A DNA stretch of 42,707 nucleotides from the NCBI GenBank assembly GCA_026706345.1, contig JAPOYX010000002.1, forward strand, positions 1 to 42,707. The letters are read 5' to 3'. Under the pieces are notes generated by a model. That model did no database searches and had not been told where the DNA came from. It was given only the letters and a program-made list of their open reading frames with translations. A program made the position numbers and the translations under genes. Positions 32,753 to 41,875 of this stretch are shown in pieces (position 1 is the stretch's first letter; every line of letters starts with the position of its first letter). This DNA comes from Gemmatimonadota bacterium (lineage in GTDB: Bacteria > JAAXHH01).

Positions 32753-32960
32753 GAAGACAGGCCTTTGGAACGGGAAACAAGGGCAGAAAATCTCGTCCAT
32801 TGTATGGCGCGTGGGGGCTGGTGTCAAGGGAAACAGCCGCCTGCCGGCCGCGGTTTTAGTCCTTGATCGGACCCCGTCCGGAAAATACATTGTGCGCATC
32901 CGGGACGACCGGAACAAGACCCGTAATCCTGCTGATTTCATCCCTACAAGCGTTTATATC

Positions 32961-34958
32961 ATGAGTGTTCGACCGCGGTCTTCCCCGCTGTCCGGGAAGC
33001 CGGATTCCCATTATCCCGTTGGAGGTTCTCCCGCCGGAAACGGTGGGCTTGCTTCGGGCATGACCCTTCGGGCGGTGGGTCTCGGACTCCTCCTGTCCGC
33101 GTCGATGGCATGGTGGGTCGTGCATTCCGCCTTCGAAGCCCATTCCTCCTACCTTTCCATTACCCACATGCCCATGGCGGCGCTCTTCCCCTTCATGCTG
33201 GTCGTCTTCGTGATAAACGGCCTGTTGAAGCGATTCGCGCCCACGAGGGTCTTCACCGCGCCGGAACTGATCATCGTCTTCTTCACCGTGTTTACGGCAT
33301 CGGCCATTCCGGGGTGGGCCTTTACCACCTACTGGGTCGCCATTCCCTCCATCCCCCACTACTACGCCAACTCCGAGAACAGGTACGTCGAGTTGTTCTT
33401 CGAGTACCTCCCTGCCTGGCTGATCGTCCCGGACGATCGGAACGCGGTACAGTGGTTCTACGAGGGGCTGCCATCCAGCGGCATGATCCCCTGGCGGGAC
33501 TGGATCATCCCCATGGGCTGGTGGGGCACCTTCTTTCTGGCCCTCTTCTTCGCCAGCGCATCGCTCATGGTGATCCTGCGCAAGCAGTGGATCGAAAGAG
33601 AGCGGCTGACCTTTCCGCTGGCCCGCGTGCCGCTGCTGCTCATCGAAGAAGACGAAAGCGGTTCCGTGCTGCCCCGCATCGCCCGGTCCAAGGTATTCTG
33701 GTACGGTTTCTCCATCCCCCTCTTCATCATCCTGTGGAATATCGTCTCGTACTGGGACGTCGTGCCGCCCATCAAACTGGGCGGGGATTACCGCGTACCG
33801 ATTACCCTGGCCGAATCCTTCCCGCCGATTCAGTTCAAGATCAGTTTCGCTTTCATCGCCATTGGATTCTTTACCGAATTGAACATCCTGTTCAGCATTT
33901 GGGTATTCTTTCTACTGGCCACGATCCAGATCGGCATCATGAGCCGGTTCGGCATTCCGAAGACGGCCGAAATCGTAACGGCACAACACCTGGGCGGATT
34001 CTTCATGTTCACCCTCTTCGGACTCTGGATGGCCCGCCGCCACCTCTACGACGTGGTGAGAAAGGCGATCGGCAGAGGCGACGACATTGATGACTCAGGG
34101 GAGTTCTTTTCTTACAGGACCGCCATGGGAGGCGTGGTGATCGGCATCCTGTACATGTTCTTCTTCCTGATCAGCATGGGCATGTCCCTTGCCGCCGCAG
34201 CCACGCTGCTGGCCACCTGCATGCTGCTCTTTCTCGGGGTTACCCGCGTGGTGGCGGAAGCGGGGCTGATCTACCTGGATCTGCCGTACAACGCCCATGA
34301 ATTCACGGTTTTTTCCTTCGGATCGGCGAATCTGCACCGGGCGGACCTCACCATTCTGACCCTTTCACAGACCTTCTCGAGGAACTGGCGCACGCTGGGC
34401 ATGTGCGCCATGGCCCACGTCAACAAGGTCGGCGATGAGATCGGCGGCGCCCGGCGAGGCATCTTTCCCGTCATTGTGTCGGCGCTTCTCATGGCCGCGG
34501 TCATATCGGTCGTATACACCGTCTTCCTGGGTTACGCGACCACGGGGGCAGATGGGTTCGAGGACGCCTTCGGCAACGCAAAGCGAGGTTACGAGACGCT
34601 CGCGTCGTGGATCAATAACCAGACGCAGTTGACCGGCGGCGAATACGCCGGCCTCGGGATCGGCGCATTGGTCGCCTGGCTGCTGATCCTGGCTCACCAC
34701 AATTTTCACTGGTGGCCGCTGCATCCTATCGGCTGGGCCGTCGCCAAAACCTGGGCCATTGGGATGATCGCCACTTCGATCTTCATCGTCTGGCTCATCA
34801 AGGCCGTGATCCTGAAACTGGGCGGCACGACACTATACCGCAAGGCGCAGCCCTTCTTCATCGGCATGCTGGTGGGCTACGTGCTGGGCGTGGCGCTCTC
34901 CTACTGCGTCGATGTGATCTGGTTTCCAGCCTCGGGACATATCGTGGAGACGTGGTAG
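32961..34958 (+). CDS. DUF6785-type polytopic membrane protein
   Basis: This 665-residue protein has around fourteen hydrophobic segments. Segments such as RVFTAPELIIVFFTVFTASAIPG, IPWRDWIIPMGWWGTFFLAL and RKQWIERERLTFPLARVPLLL are shared with the partial gene at 41876, making them paralogues. I recognise the pattern as the DUF6785/DUF6784 group, which is loosely transporter-like; no substrate is known. The start at 32961 is uncertain: a later ATG at 33060 (MTLRAVGLG) would begin just before the first helix, and neither has a clear Shine-Dalgarno. A short rhodanese gene follows on the same strand. Confidence 0.8.
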   Translation: MSVRPRSSPLSGKPDSHYPVGGSPAGNGGLASGMTLRAVGLGLLLSASMAWWVVHSAFEAHSSYLSITHMPMAALFPFMLVVFVINGLLKRFAPTRVFTAPELIIVFFTVFTASAIPGWAFTTYWVAIPSIPHYYANSENRYVELFFEYLPAWLIVPDDRNAVQWFYEGLPSSGMIPWRDWIIPMGWWGTFFLALFFASASLMVILRKQWIERERLTFPLARVPLLLIEEDESGSVLPRIARSKVFWYGFSIPLFIILWNIVSYWDVVPPIKLGGDYRVPITLAESFPPIQFKISFAFIAIGFFTELNILFSIWVFFLLATIQIGIMSRFGIPKTAEIVTAQHLGGFFMFTLFGLWMARRHLYDVVRKAIGRGDDIDDSGEFFSYRTAMGGVVIGILYMFFFLISMGMSLAAAATLLATCMLLFLGVTRVVAEAGLIYLDLPYNAHEFTVFSFGSANLHRADLTILTLSQTFSRNWRTLGMCAMAHVNKVGDEIGGARRGIFPVIVSALLMAAVISVVYTVFLGYATTGADGFEDAFGNAKRGYETLASWINNQTQLTGGEYAGLGIGALVAWLLILAHHNFHWWPLHPIGWAVAKTWAIGMIATSIFIVWLIKAVILKLGGTTLYRKAQPFFIGMLVGYVLGVALSYCVDVIWFPASGHIVETW

Positions 34959-35058
34959 CCGGCTTTTCCGCCCGTAAGAGGACGACAACAGCGACGATGG
35001 TAAAACAACAGCATCGACCTATGGCCATTTTGATGAGTTGAAATGAAAGGAGTTTTAC

Positions 35059-35505
35059 ATGAGCGTGGAGCAGGTCATGCCCGACGAGGCGGCCAGGCTG
35101 GTCGAATCGGAAGGGTACGCATACATCGATGTCCGGTCCGTTCCCGAATTCGACCAGGGCCATCCCGCGCCGGCCGTGAACATCCCGCTATTGCACGCGG
35201 ACGAGCAGACCGGGCAGATGACGCCGAATCCCGATTTCGTCCGGGTGGTGAAGGCAAACTATGCGGAAGATTCGAAGCTGGTGCTGGGCTGCCGGACCGG
35301 CCAGCGGTCCAATCACGCCGCCCAACTGCTGCAGTCTATGGGATACCAGACGGTGGTCAACATGCGCTGCGGGTTCAGCGGGGAGATGACGCCCTTCGGC
35401 CAGGTCGTCAATCCCGGCTGGGAGGAAGTGGCCCTGCCGGTGAGCTACGAGAGCGGTGAAGGCGTGAGTTACGCGTCGCTGGAGGCGAAGTCGGAAGAGG
35501 ACTGA
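35059..35505 (+). CDS. Cytoplasmic rhodanese-domain protein
   Basis: This 148-residue single-domain rhodanese has YIDVRSVPEFDQGHPAPAVNIP (substrate-domain hallmark) and the active loop CRTGQRS with Cys78. It lacks a signal peptide, unlike the rhodanese at 11884. It would carry sulfur as a persulfide for transfer to an acceptor. AAAGGAG lies 7 nt before the ATG. It lies 100 nt after the DUF6785 gene and is convergent with bshA. Confidence 0.87.
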   Translation: MSVEQVMPDEAARLVESEGYAYIDVRSVPEFDQGHPAPAVNIPLLHADEQTGQMTPNPDFVRVVKANYAEDSKLVLGCRTGQRSNHAAQLLQSMGYQTVVNMRCGFSGEMTPFGQVVNPGWEEVALPVSYESGEGVSYASLEAKSEED

Positions 35506-35578
35506 TGGGTGGCCGTGGAAACAGAACGGCCCGTTTGGTGACAGCCCGTTTGGCACCTTGGGTTTTCGCGGCGGCAGG

Positions 35579-36700
35579 CTATCCCCGCAACACCTCTTCG
35601 TAATAGGATTCATACTGCGGGACGACGGCCTCTTCCGCGAAGTTGTCCAGCACCCGCTGCCGCGCCTGCCTCCCGATGGTCTGGCGGAACGCGTCGTCGG
35701 ACAGCAGGACCGTGGCGTGCCGGACCATCTGCCGGATGTCGCCCACTTCGGTGATGTATCCCGTCTCCCCGTGGTGCACGAGTTCCGGCAGGCCTCCGGC
35801 GTTGGCGCCGATCACCGGGACGCCGCAGCTCATCGCCTCCAGGGCCGACAGGCCGAAGCTCTCCTGTTCGCTGGGAAGCAGATAAAGGTCGGAACAGGAG
35901 AGGATCCGGTCCACCCCTTCCTGCTCGCCCATGAAAACAACGCCGTCCTGAAGTCCCAGTTCCCCGGCCAGTTCCTGCATGGGGATACGCTCCGGTCCTT
36001 CCCCCACCAGCAGCAGCTTGCACTTGACCTTGCGCCGGACCTCCGCGTACATGCGGATGATATCGCCGATACGTTTGACCGGCCGGAAATTCGAGACGTG
36101 CACGATGACCTTCTCGTCCTCGTCGACGAAGTTGCTGATGTCGCAGTGGCCGTCCCCCCGGCGAAACCGGTCGACATCCACGAAATTGGGAATCACCCGG
36201 ATGTCCTGCTCGATATCGAAGAGGGACAGCGTGTCGCGCTTCAGGGACTCGGATACGGCGGTGACTCCCTGGCTTTCCTCGATGCTGAACCGGGTGACCC
36301 GGTAGAAGGACTTGTCGCTGCCCACGAGGGTGATGTCGGTGCCGTGCAGGGTCGTGATGACTTTGATGTCCCGCTCGCGCAGCATGTGCCGCGCCAGGAA
36401 GGCGCAGGTGGCGTGGGGCACGGCGTAGTGCACGTGCAGGATGTCCAGTTCCGCCTCGGACGCCACATCGGCCATTTTCGCCGCGAGCGCGAGGGTGTAA
36501 GGCGGATACTTGAACAGCGGGTAGGGCATGACCTCCACGTTGTGGAAGGAGATGTTCTGGCTGTACTCCTGCAGGCGGAAGGGGATCGAATAGCTCACGA
36601 AATGGACCATGTGCCCCTTCCGGGCCAGCGCCTGTCCCAGTTCGGCGGCGATGGCGCCGCTTCCTCCGTAGGTCGGGTAACACGTAATGCCGATGTTCAT
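35579..36700 (-). CDS. bshA: N-acetyl-alpha-D-glucosaminyl L-malate synthase BshA
   Basis: This 373-residue GT4 glycosyltransferase performs the first step of bacillithiol synthesis, joining GlcNAc from UDP-GlcNAc to L-malate. It begins NIGITCYPTYGGSGAIAAEL, the BshA signature, and carries TTLHGTDITLVG and HVSNFRPVKRI. It also has the sugar-nucleotide E-x7-E motif in EQESFGLSALEAMSCG. It is the last gene of the operon; its ATG overlaps the bshB1 stop by 4 nt. Confidence 0.95.
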   Translation of the reverse strand: MNIGITCYPTYGGSGAIAAELGQALARKGHMVHFVSYSIPFRLQEYSQNISFHNVEVMPYPLFKYPPYTLALAAKMADVASEAELDILHVHYAVPHATCAFLARHMLRERDIKVITTLHGTDITLVGSDKSFYRVTRFSIEESQGVTAVSESLKRDTLSLFDIEQDIRVIPNFVDVDRFRRGDGHCDISNFVDEDEKVIVHVSNFRPVKRIGDIIRMYAEVRRKVKCKLLLVGEGPERIPMQELAGELGLQDGVVFMGEQEGVDRILSCSDLYLLPSEQESFGLSALEAMSCGVPVIGANAGGLPELVHHGETGYITEVGDIRQMVRHATVLLSDDAFRQTIGRQARQRVLDNFAEEAVVPQYESYYEEVLRG

Positions 36701-37428
36701 TTGATCTCGCCTCTACCCGCGAAGTGAGCCAGCGGATCGTCGATCGAGAGGTATTCCCGGACGACGAAGGGCTCCCCGTACCGGGCGCCGATCAACTGTC
36801 CGTAGTAGCGGCTCTGGGCCTCGACCTCTTCCAGGAACTCCGGACGGCTGATGAACGTTTCGGGCTCGGTGGACTCCGGGTCGTGGAACTGCGACCGGTG
36901 GGCCTTCACGGCCTCGATCTTGCGGCCGAACGTCGAGGTGATGTCGACGATGAACGATGGACGGGGCTCCTGGTAGCGGTGGTGAGTGAGGTAGAAGACC
37001 AGGTACCGGGGCCGGAAAGCCGGGTGTTCCGTTTCGATCTTCTCCAGGCCGGCCAGGAAGGCCGCGTCTTTCGCCAGCCGGGCGGTGGCTCCGTGATCGG
37101 GATGACGGGCGATTTCGTGGGGAACGAGCAGCAATTCGGGCCGGAATCGGCGTATGGCGTCCACGAGGGCGTCGCGGTGGGTCTCGCAGGCGCCGATGCG
37201 GGCATCCGGCAGTTCGAGATTCAGCCTTTCGGACAGCTCCAGGATCTCCGCCGCTGCCGCAGCCTCCCGGGCCCGCTCGTCCACTGTCCCCCGGGTCCCC
37301 TTCTCGCCCCGGCTCATATCGACGATCCCGGTGGCATACCCCAGGTCGGCGAAACGGATCATCAGGCCTCCGCAGTGCAGTTCCACGTCGTCGGGATGGG
37401 GGGATACGGCCAGGATGTCCAGTTTCAT
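36697..37428 (-). CDS. bshB1: Bacillithiol biosynthesis deacetylase BshB1 (PIG-L family)
   Basis: This 243-residue zinc-dependent deacetylase removes the acetyl group from GlcNAc-malate. The metal ligands are in SPHPDDVELHCGG (His11, Asp14) and in ARHPDH (His112), with the acid/base Asp13 beside them. The stretches DMSRGEKGTRGT and KAHRSQFHDPE are typical of BshB1. It overlaps bshC and bshA by 4 nt on each side, so the three genes are translationally coupled. Confidence 0.93.
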   Translation of the reverse strand: MKLDILAVSPHPDDVELHCGGLMIRFADLGYATGIVDMSRGEKGTRGTVDERAREAAAAAEILELSERLNLELPDARIGACETHRDALVDAIRRFRPELLLVPHEIARHPDHGATARLAKDAAFLAGLEKIETEHPAFRPRYLVFYLTHHRYQEPRPSFIVDITSTFGRKIEAVKAHRSQFHDPESTEPETFISRPEFLEEVEAQSRYYGQLIGARYGEPFVVREYLSIDDPLAHFAGRGEIK

Positions 37429-39059
37429 AGGAGCGTGATCCTGTGTCTGAAATCGGTCTCGTCAGTGGCCTCGAAGAGCGTCCTCATGACGTCGAAGCCG
37501 TGTAGGGCGACATACTGCCAGATGTTGGCTATCCGTTCCTGCAACTGTCCGTTCGGATAGAGTTGGCGGTCCGCCCTGATAATCTGGCTGCGCATGACGC
37601 CGTCCGCCTTCTTCAGGGCCCGGAGGGTCTTTTCTTCCAGCCTTCCCAGGGCGAAGTTGGTCTTCCGCTCCGAGGCTTCGACGATCCGGATCAGCCCGGG
37701 GTCGATGGTCGTCATGTGTCCCTTCAGGTTCCGGTAGTGGGCTTTCACGTCTCCCCGGGCGGCCCGTAATCCCTCGGTGATATGCACCGGCATGTCATCC
37801 CGCAGTTTCCGGTCGACCACGGATTCGATACCCTGGACGAAATGGGAAAGGGCCAGGCCGTGTTTCTCCAGGACCCGGGCGGTCCTCGCGCCTACCAGCG
37901 TATGGGACGCGCGGGGATAGACCACGGGGAAGGGCAGGCCGTACTGGCGGTACACGCCGCCGAGTTGCCCGTAGTAGGCGATTTCCGCCGGACCGCCGAT
38001 ATAGGTCAGCGTCGGAAACAGCGTGTCCTGCACCAGGGGCCGGGTGATGACGTTATGGGTGAATCGCTCGGGCGCCTCATCGAGCAATTCCAGCAGGTCC
38101 TTTTCGGTAAAGGACAGACTGCGGTCCCGGTTGCTGAACCGTTCGTTCTCGTAGCGCAGGGCATTGCGCTGCCCGTCCTGGTACAGAAACAGGTTCACCG
38201 CGTCCGGGGACCGGGAGACCTGGGGTTGGAACCCGGCTTCGGCCAGTTTGCCTGAAACCGCCAGGACCGAGCGCGTGGATGCGAGCGGGTCCCGGATTTC
38301 CCGTTCGAAAACGGGACTCATATGGAATTTAAGCGCCGGGTCGGTGGGGTCTACGAGGACCAGGCCCTGTCCCCGGAAGAGCAGTGTCATGAGCCGGGCG
38401 AAGGCATCGGAAAGCGTGATCTCGGCGGTACAGTGCTGCCGAAGCGCGTCGATAGCGGAGGGGCTGTACTCCGAGTCAGGCAGGGCCTCCTCGAATCGCC
38501 CGAGCAGCGGTCCTATCCCCGGACCGAGCTCCCGGTCGCTTGCGGACCGGCGGTCATTGGGGTCGTCGGGACTCAATTCGAACCGAAGCGCCTCCCCGTC
38601 CGCCCGGCAGACGTGGACGTGGTTGATCTCGGCGTAGTCGTGGTCGTCGGCGGCCATCCAGAAGACGGGCACGGCCCGTACGCCGGTTTCCTCCGACACC
38701 CGCCTCGCCAGCCTCACGGCCGTGACGGCCTTGTAGATGGTATAGAGCGGCCCGGTGAACAGTCCCGTCTGCTGTCCGGTGGAAACCACGTAGGTATCGT
38801 CCACGGCGAGGGACCGGGCGTTGTCGAGTACCGTCTCGTCCGCGCCGTACCGGGTGTTCTGTTCCTCCAGTATCCGGGAGAGGACCTTTCGCGGCGGGGG
38901 CGTTGTGCGGGACCTTACGGCCTCGATCGCGCGGGGCCAGACATCCGGATCGCGGGGATCGTAGGCGTAGAACGGCCGCAACGACTCGAAATCGTCGAGA
39001 AAGGCATGCAGCAGGGGTGCAGGCAACACCTGGCAGTAGTCCACTGCATAAGAGTTCAT
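37425..39059 (-). CDS. bshC: Bacillithiol biosynthesis cysteine-adding enzyme BshC
   Basis: This protein of about 544 residues adds cysteine to glucosaminyl-malate, the last step of bacillithiol synthesis. Family hallmarks are STGQQTGLFTGPLYTIYKA, VFWMAADDHDYAEINHV and a long coiled coil (KAHYRNLKGHMTTIDP). The ATG at 39057-39059 gives the normal length and N-terminus (YAVDYCQVLPAPLLHAF). A GTG at 39116 would overlap the permease stop by 4 nt (GTGA) and add 19 residues. The 3' end overlaps bshB1 by 4 nt. Confidence 0.94.
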   Translation of the reverse strand: MNSYAVDYCQVLPAPLLHAFLDDFESLRPFYAYDPRDPDVWPRAIEAVRSRTTPPPRKVLSRILEEQNTRYGADETVLDNARSLAVDDTYVVSTGQQTGLFTGPLYTIYKAVTAVRLARRVSEETGVRAVPVFWMAADDHDYAEINHVHVCRADGEALRFELSPDDPNDRRSASDRELGPGIGPLLGRFEEALPDSEYSPSAIDALRQHCTAEITLSDAFARLMTLLFRGQGLVLVDPTDPALKFHMSPVFEREIRDPLASTRSVLAVSGKLAEAGFQPQVSRSPDAVNLFLYQDGQRNALRYENERFSNRDRSLSFTEKDLLELLDEAPERFTHNVITRPLVQDTLFPTLTYIGGPAEIAYYGQLGGVYRQYGLPFPVVYPRASHTLVGARTARVLEKHGLALSHFVQGIESVVDRKLRDDMPVHITEGLRAARGDVKAHYRNLKGHMTTIDPGLIRIVEASERKTNFALGRLEEKTLRALKKADGVMRSQIIRADRQLYPNGQLQERIANIWQYVALHGFDVMRTLFEATDETDFRHRITLL

Positions 39060-39112
39060 GTTGGCCGGCCTTGTTCGACTCGTTCCCTGACGGTACGGCA
39101 GCGAAGGCGGTG

Positions 39113-41653
39113 TCACGCGGCGGGGACCGGCTTACGCGGTTCCGGCACCCTGTTCCCCGTCCGCTTTTCCATGATGAGCAAATAGGCCGGCAGCGCGATC
39201 AGGGCCGTCGTCAGCGTGGCGATCTCTCCCACGTTGGCCATGATCCCGAAGGAATGCAGGCCCCGGTTGGACGTCAGCATCAGCGAGGTATACCCGATCA
39301 GCGTCGTGGACGAACACATGACCAGGGCCGCGCCCGTATGCTGTACCATATTATGTATGGAACCGCGTCCGTCAAGGCGGTAGCGTTGATACAGGTTCAC
39401 GCTGTAGTCCACGCCGATCCCCAGCGTTGTAGGTATGACGATAAAGTTGAAGAAGTTCACCTTGATGTCGAAGACGGCGATGACCCCGCCCATGACCAGC
39501 ATGCCGCCCAGCAGGGATGCCAGGATCACGACCGACGCGTGGATGCTTCGGAAAGCCAGTACGAGGAGCGTGATCACGCCCACGAAACAGGCGACCGTGG
39601 CGATGGGGCCGTCGCGGTCCACGGCCTTCAGCATGTCGGCGAAAACCACGGCCTCGCCGGAAGAATAGATGACTTCGTCGTCTGGCAGACGATTGGAACG
39701 GACGACTTCCGCGAACCGGATCAGATTTCTGCCGTTCCAGAGTCCGGCGTCCGATCTCGGGTAGACGTAGACCAGTCTGCCCACCGTCCCGTCCCGCTCC
39801 TCGAAGGGACGCGTAAGTGCCTGGGGCAGGTCGTCCACGGTGATCTCTTCCAAACTGAGGTTGTCGCGGAAATCGTTGATCCTGGCGAGCTGATCGGGCG
39901 GAATGCCGAGTTCGTCGGGCGGATTCGTGTCGAGCATGTATTCGATGTCCCAGAGGACGTCGATCTTGTCCTCCTGGTCCTCCGGAAGCAGGTCGAAAAT
40001 GGTCCGCACGCGGTCGATGGTTGGGTTCGGGACTTCCTTTTCCGCTTCTTTCTTGCCCAGTACTGCCCGGCGTATGCCCGGAACCTGATCCAGCCGGTCC
40101 GCCAGGATGACCGCGGGCGACTGCGATATGCCGAACAGGGCATTTACGCGGTGGTTGAGAATTCGCTCGTAGGTGTCGCCCCGCGGCTCGTTTCGAAGTT
40201 TCGAGAAATCGTACTCGAAGGAATTCGGAAGCCACCACACCAGCAGGACGGCACCCAGCACGACCAGGGAGATACTCGTGCCCACTACTGCATGGGGAGC
40301 CCGCTGGACCAGGTTGGCGAGACGGGTCAGCGCCCTGCCCCGGGATACTCTCCGGGTCCAGGTCTTCCGCCCGAACTCGGTACGGTCCCAGAGCATCAGC
40401 AGCGCGGGGAGGATGGAAAAGGTCGAAAACCAGCACAACAGCATGCCCAGGCCGCCGATGAAACCGAAATGATTGAAGCCCCGGAAATCGGTGATCATGA
40501 GGGTACCGTAGGCGAGACCGGTCGACAGTGCGGAGGTGATGGTCGCAGTGAGGGTGTTTCGGAAGGCGATCTGCACGCCGTCCCTGGCGTTTTCGCCTCG
40601 CAGCCGTTCTTCCTTGTACCTGGCCATCAGGATCAGGCCGTAGTTGATGCCGTTCCCCACGATGATGGCGCCCAGGAAGGCGGTCTGCATGTTCAGGTAG
40701 CCGATGCGGAAAAAGGTAATGCAGAACGTCCAGAGGATGCCGACGACCACGACCAGCGTGATGTTGATGACCGGGACGATAGTCCGGAAGTAGAGAAATA
40801 TGGCCAGGGCGACCAGCGTAAGCGTAAAGGCCGCGGAAGAGAAGATCTCCCGCTGGACGGACGAATACTGGTCGAGGATCAGGCGGTACTTGCCGGTGAG
40901 GCCGACCTTCAGCGACGGGTGGTAGGACGCGGGGTCGAGGCCTTCCGCGATGGCCATGACCCGTTCGCACAGATCCCTGGAGAAGGACACGCCGGTCGAC
41001 GAGCCGAAGGGTTTCAGGACCATGACCAGAAACTGCCCCTGGTCGTCGTGTCCCGTGAAATACCCGTCGACCCACTTGTCCAGCTTCTCCGACGCCTGTT
41101 TCTCGTACTTCTCCTCCAGGTCGCTCACCGTGAACGGCTCGTCTTCCACCTCCAGACCGAGGTCTTCCTCGGAAACGAAAAGGGGGTTCTGTTCCAGTTT
41201 CTTCTTCAGGATCTGCCGGCTCAGCCGGCTCTGGATCTCTTCCAGGTCCTCCAGGTTCGCGTACAGGTACTTGTGGTCTTCGTAGAACCGCTTCTCGTCG
41301 TCCACCCTGTACTCAATGTAGCGGACATACCCTTCCGGGAGATCGGACCGGAGCCTGCCGGCGAGGTCGTCGGCGTACCGCTGGGCGGCGGCCAGGTCTT
41401 CCGTCTCTATGACGACGGTCAGGTTGCCGATGCCGCCGACGCGCTCCGTGAGCCGGTGTATGTCGTCGACGCTTCGGTAGCCTTCGGGGAGCAGTTCGAC
41501 GAAGTCGGTTTTCAGCTGAAGCCTGGAGGCGAAGTGGACGGAAAGCAGGGCCGTTATCAGCGCACCAAGGACGATCTTCGCCGGATGGCGGCAGATGAAG
41601 GCGATGTACCTGTTCAGAAAGCGGTCTATGGCGGCTCTGGTTTCGGCCTTCAC
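39113..41653 (-). CDS. RND/MMPL-family permease
   Basis: This protein of about 846 residues has two sets of membrane helices, each after a large periplasmic loop: helix 1 (KIVLGALITALLSVHF), then helices from about residue 280, and a second set from about residue 660. The sequence VIPTTLGIGVDYSVNLYQRYR in the second set is typical of MMPL/sterol-sensing permeases. Such proteins export lipids or other hydrophobic molecules using the proton gradient; the substrate is unknown. The GTG at 41651-41653 has GAGGGG 6 nt upstream and is preferred over a TTG at 41686. It precedes bshC on the same strand; the link to bacillithiol may be no more than shared transcription. Confidence 0.85.
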   Translation of the reverse strand: MKAETRAAIDRFLNRYIAFICRHPAKIVLGALITALLSVHFASRLQLKTDFVELLPEGYRSVDDIHRLTERVGGIGNLTVVIETEDLAAAQRYADDLAGRLRSDLPEGYVRYIEYRVDDEKRFYEDHKYLYANLEDLEEIQSRLSRQILKKKLEQNPLFVSEEDLGLEVEDEPFTVSDLEEKYEKQASEKLDKWVDGYFTGHDDQGQFLVMVLKPFGSSTGVSFSRDLCERVMAIAEGLDPASYHPSLKVGLTGKYRLILDQYSSVQREIFSSAAFTLTLVALAIFLYFRTIVPVINITLVVVVGILWTFCITFFRIGYLNMQTAFLGAIIVGNGINYGLILMARYKEERLRGENARDGVQIAFRNTLTATITSALSTGLAYGTLMITDFRGFNHFGFIGGLGMLLCWFSTFSILPALLMLWDRTEFGRKTWTRRVSRGRALTRLANLVQRAPHAVVGTSISLVVLGAVLLVWWLPNSFEYDFSKLRNEPRGDTYERILNHRVNALFGISQSPAVILADRLDQVPGIRRAVLGKKEAEKEVPNPTIDRVRTIFDLLPEDQEDKIDVLWDIEYMLDTNPPDELGIPPDQLARINDFRDNLSLEEITVDDLPQALTRPFEERDGTVGRLVYVYPRSDAGLWNGRNLIRFAEVVRSNRLPDDEVIYSSGEAVVFADMLKAVDRDGPIATVACFVGVITLLVLAFRSIHASVVILASLLGGMLVMGGVIAVFDIKVNFFNFIVIPTTLGIGVDYSVNLYQRYRLDGRGSIHNMVQHTGAALVMCSSTTLIGYTSLMLTSNRGLHSFGIMANVGEIATLTTALIALPAYLLIMEKRTGNRVPEPRKPVPAA

Positions 41654-41738
41654 TATGATCCCCTCGTGTGAAACGGGCACATCCAAGGTATGGAAATATC
41701 CCCGTAAACCACTGGGGTGTCAACCACTAAAACCATTG

Positions 41739-41775
41739 AAACAGCGACGCTGCAGGACATTCGGGGACGCTGTTT
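41739..41775. promoter_or_regulatory. Inverted repeat between divergent operons
   Basis: AAACAGCG (41739-41746) and CGCTGTTT (41768-41775) are separated by 21 nt, in the gap between the permease operon and the DUF6785 gene. A TTCTTT run follows on the plus strand, directly before the TTGACT box. It may be an operator or part of the permease leader. Confidence 0.3.
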
Positions 41776-41779
41776 TTCT

Positions 41780-41808
41780 TTGACTTATCCCATGCGCGTC
41801 CTTACATA
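41780..41808 (+). promoter_or_regulatory. Candidate promoter of the second DUF6785 gene
   Basis: TTGACT (41780-41785, 5 of 6 consensus) is followed by a 17-nt spacer and TACATA (41803-41808, a weak -10). The predicted transcript start lies downstream of the in-frame ATG at 41792, which favours the ATG at 41876 as the real start. Confidence 0.3.
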
Positions 41809-41875
41809 TTCTGGACCCATTCTATCGTGCAGAACCATTGCTCGAAATTCGCATAATCTGTTTCCAGCCTCTTCC

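Noticed and set aside
39113-41653. Identification of the permease as the hopanoid transporter HpnN
   Set aside because: The size is similar, but I see no HpnN-specific signature and no hopanoid synthesis genes nearby.
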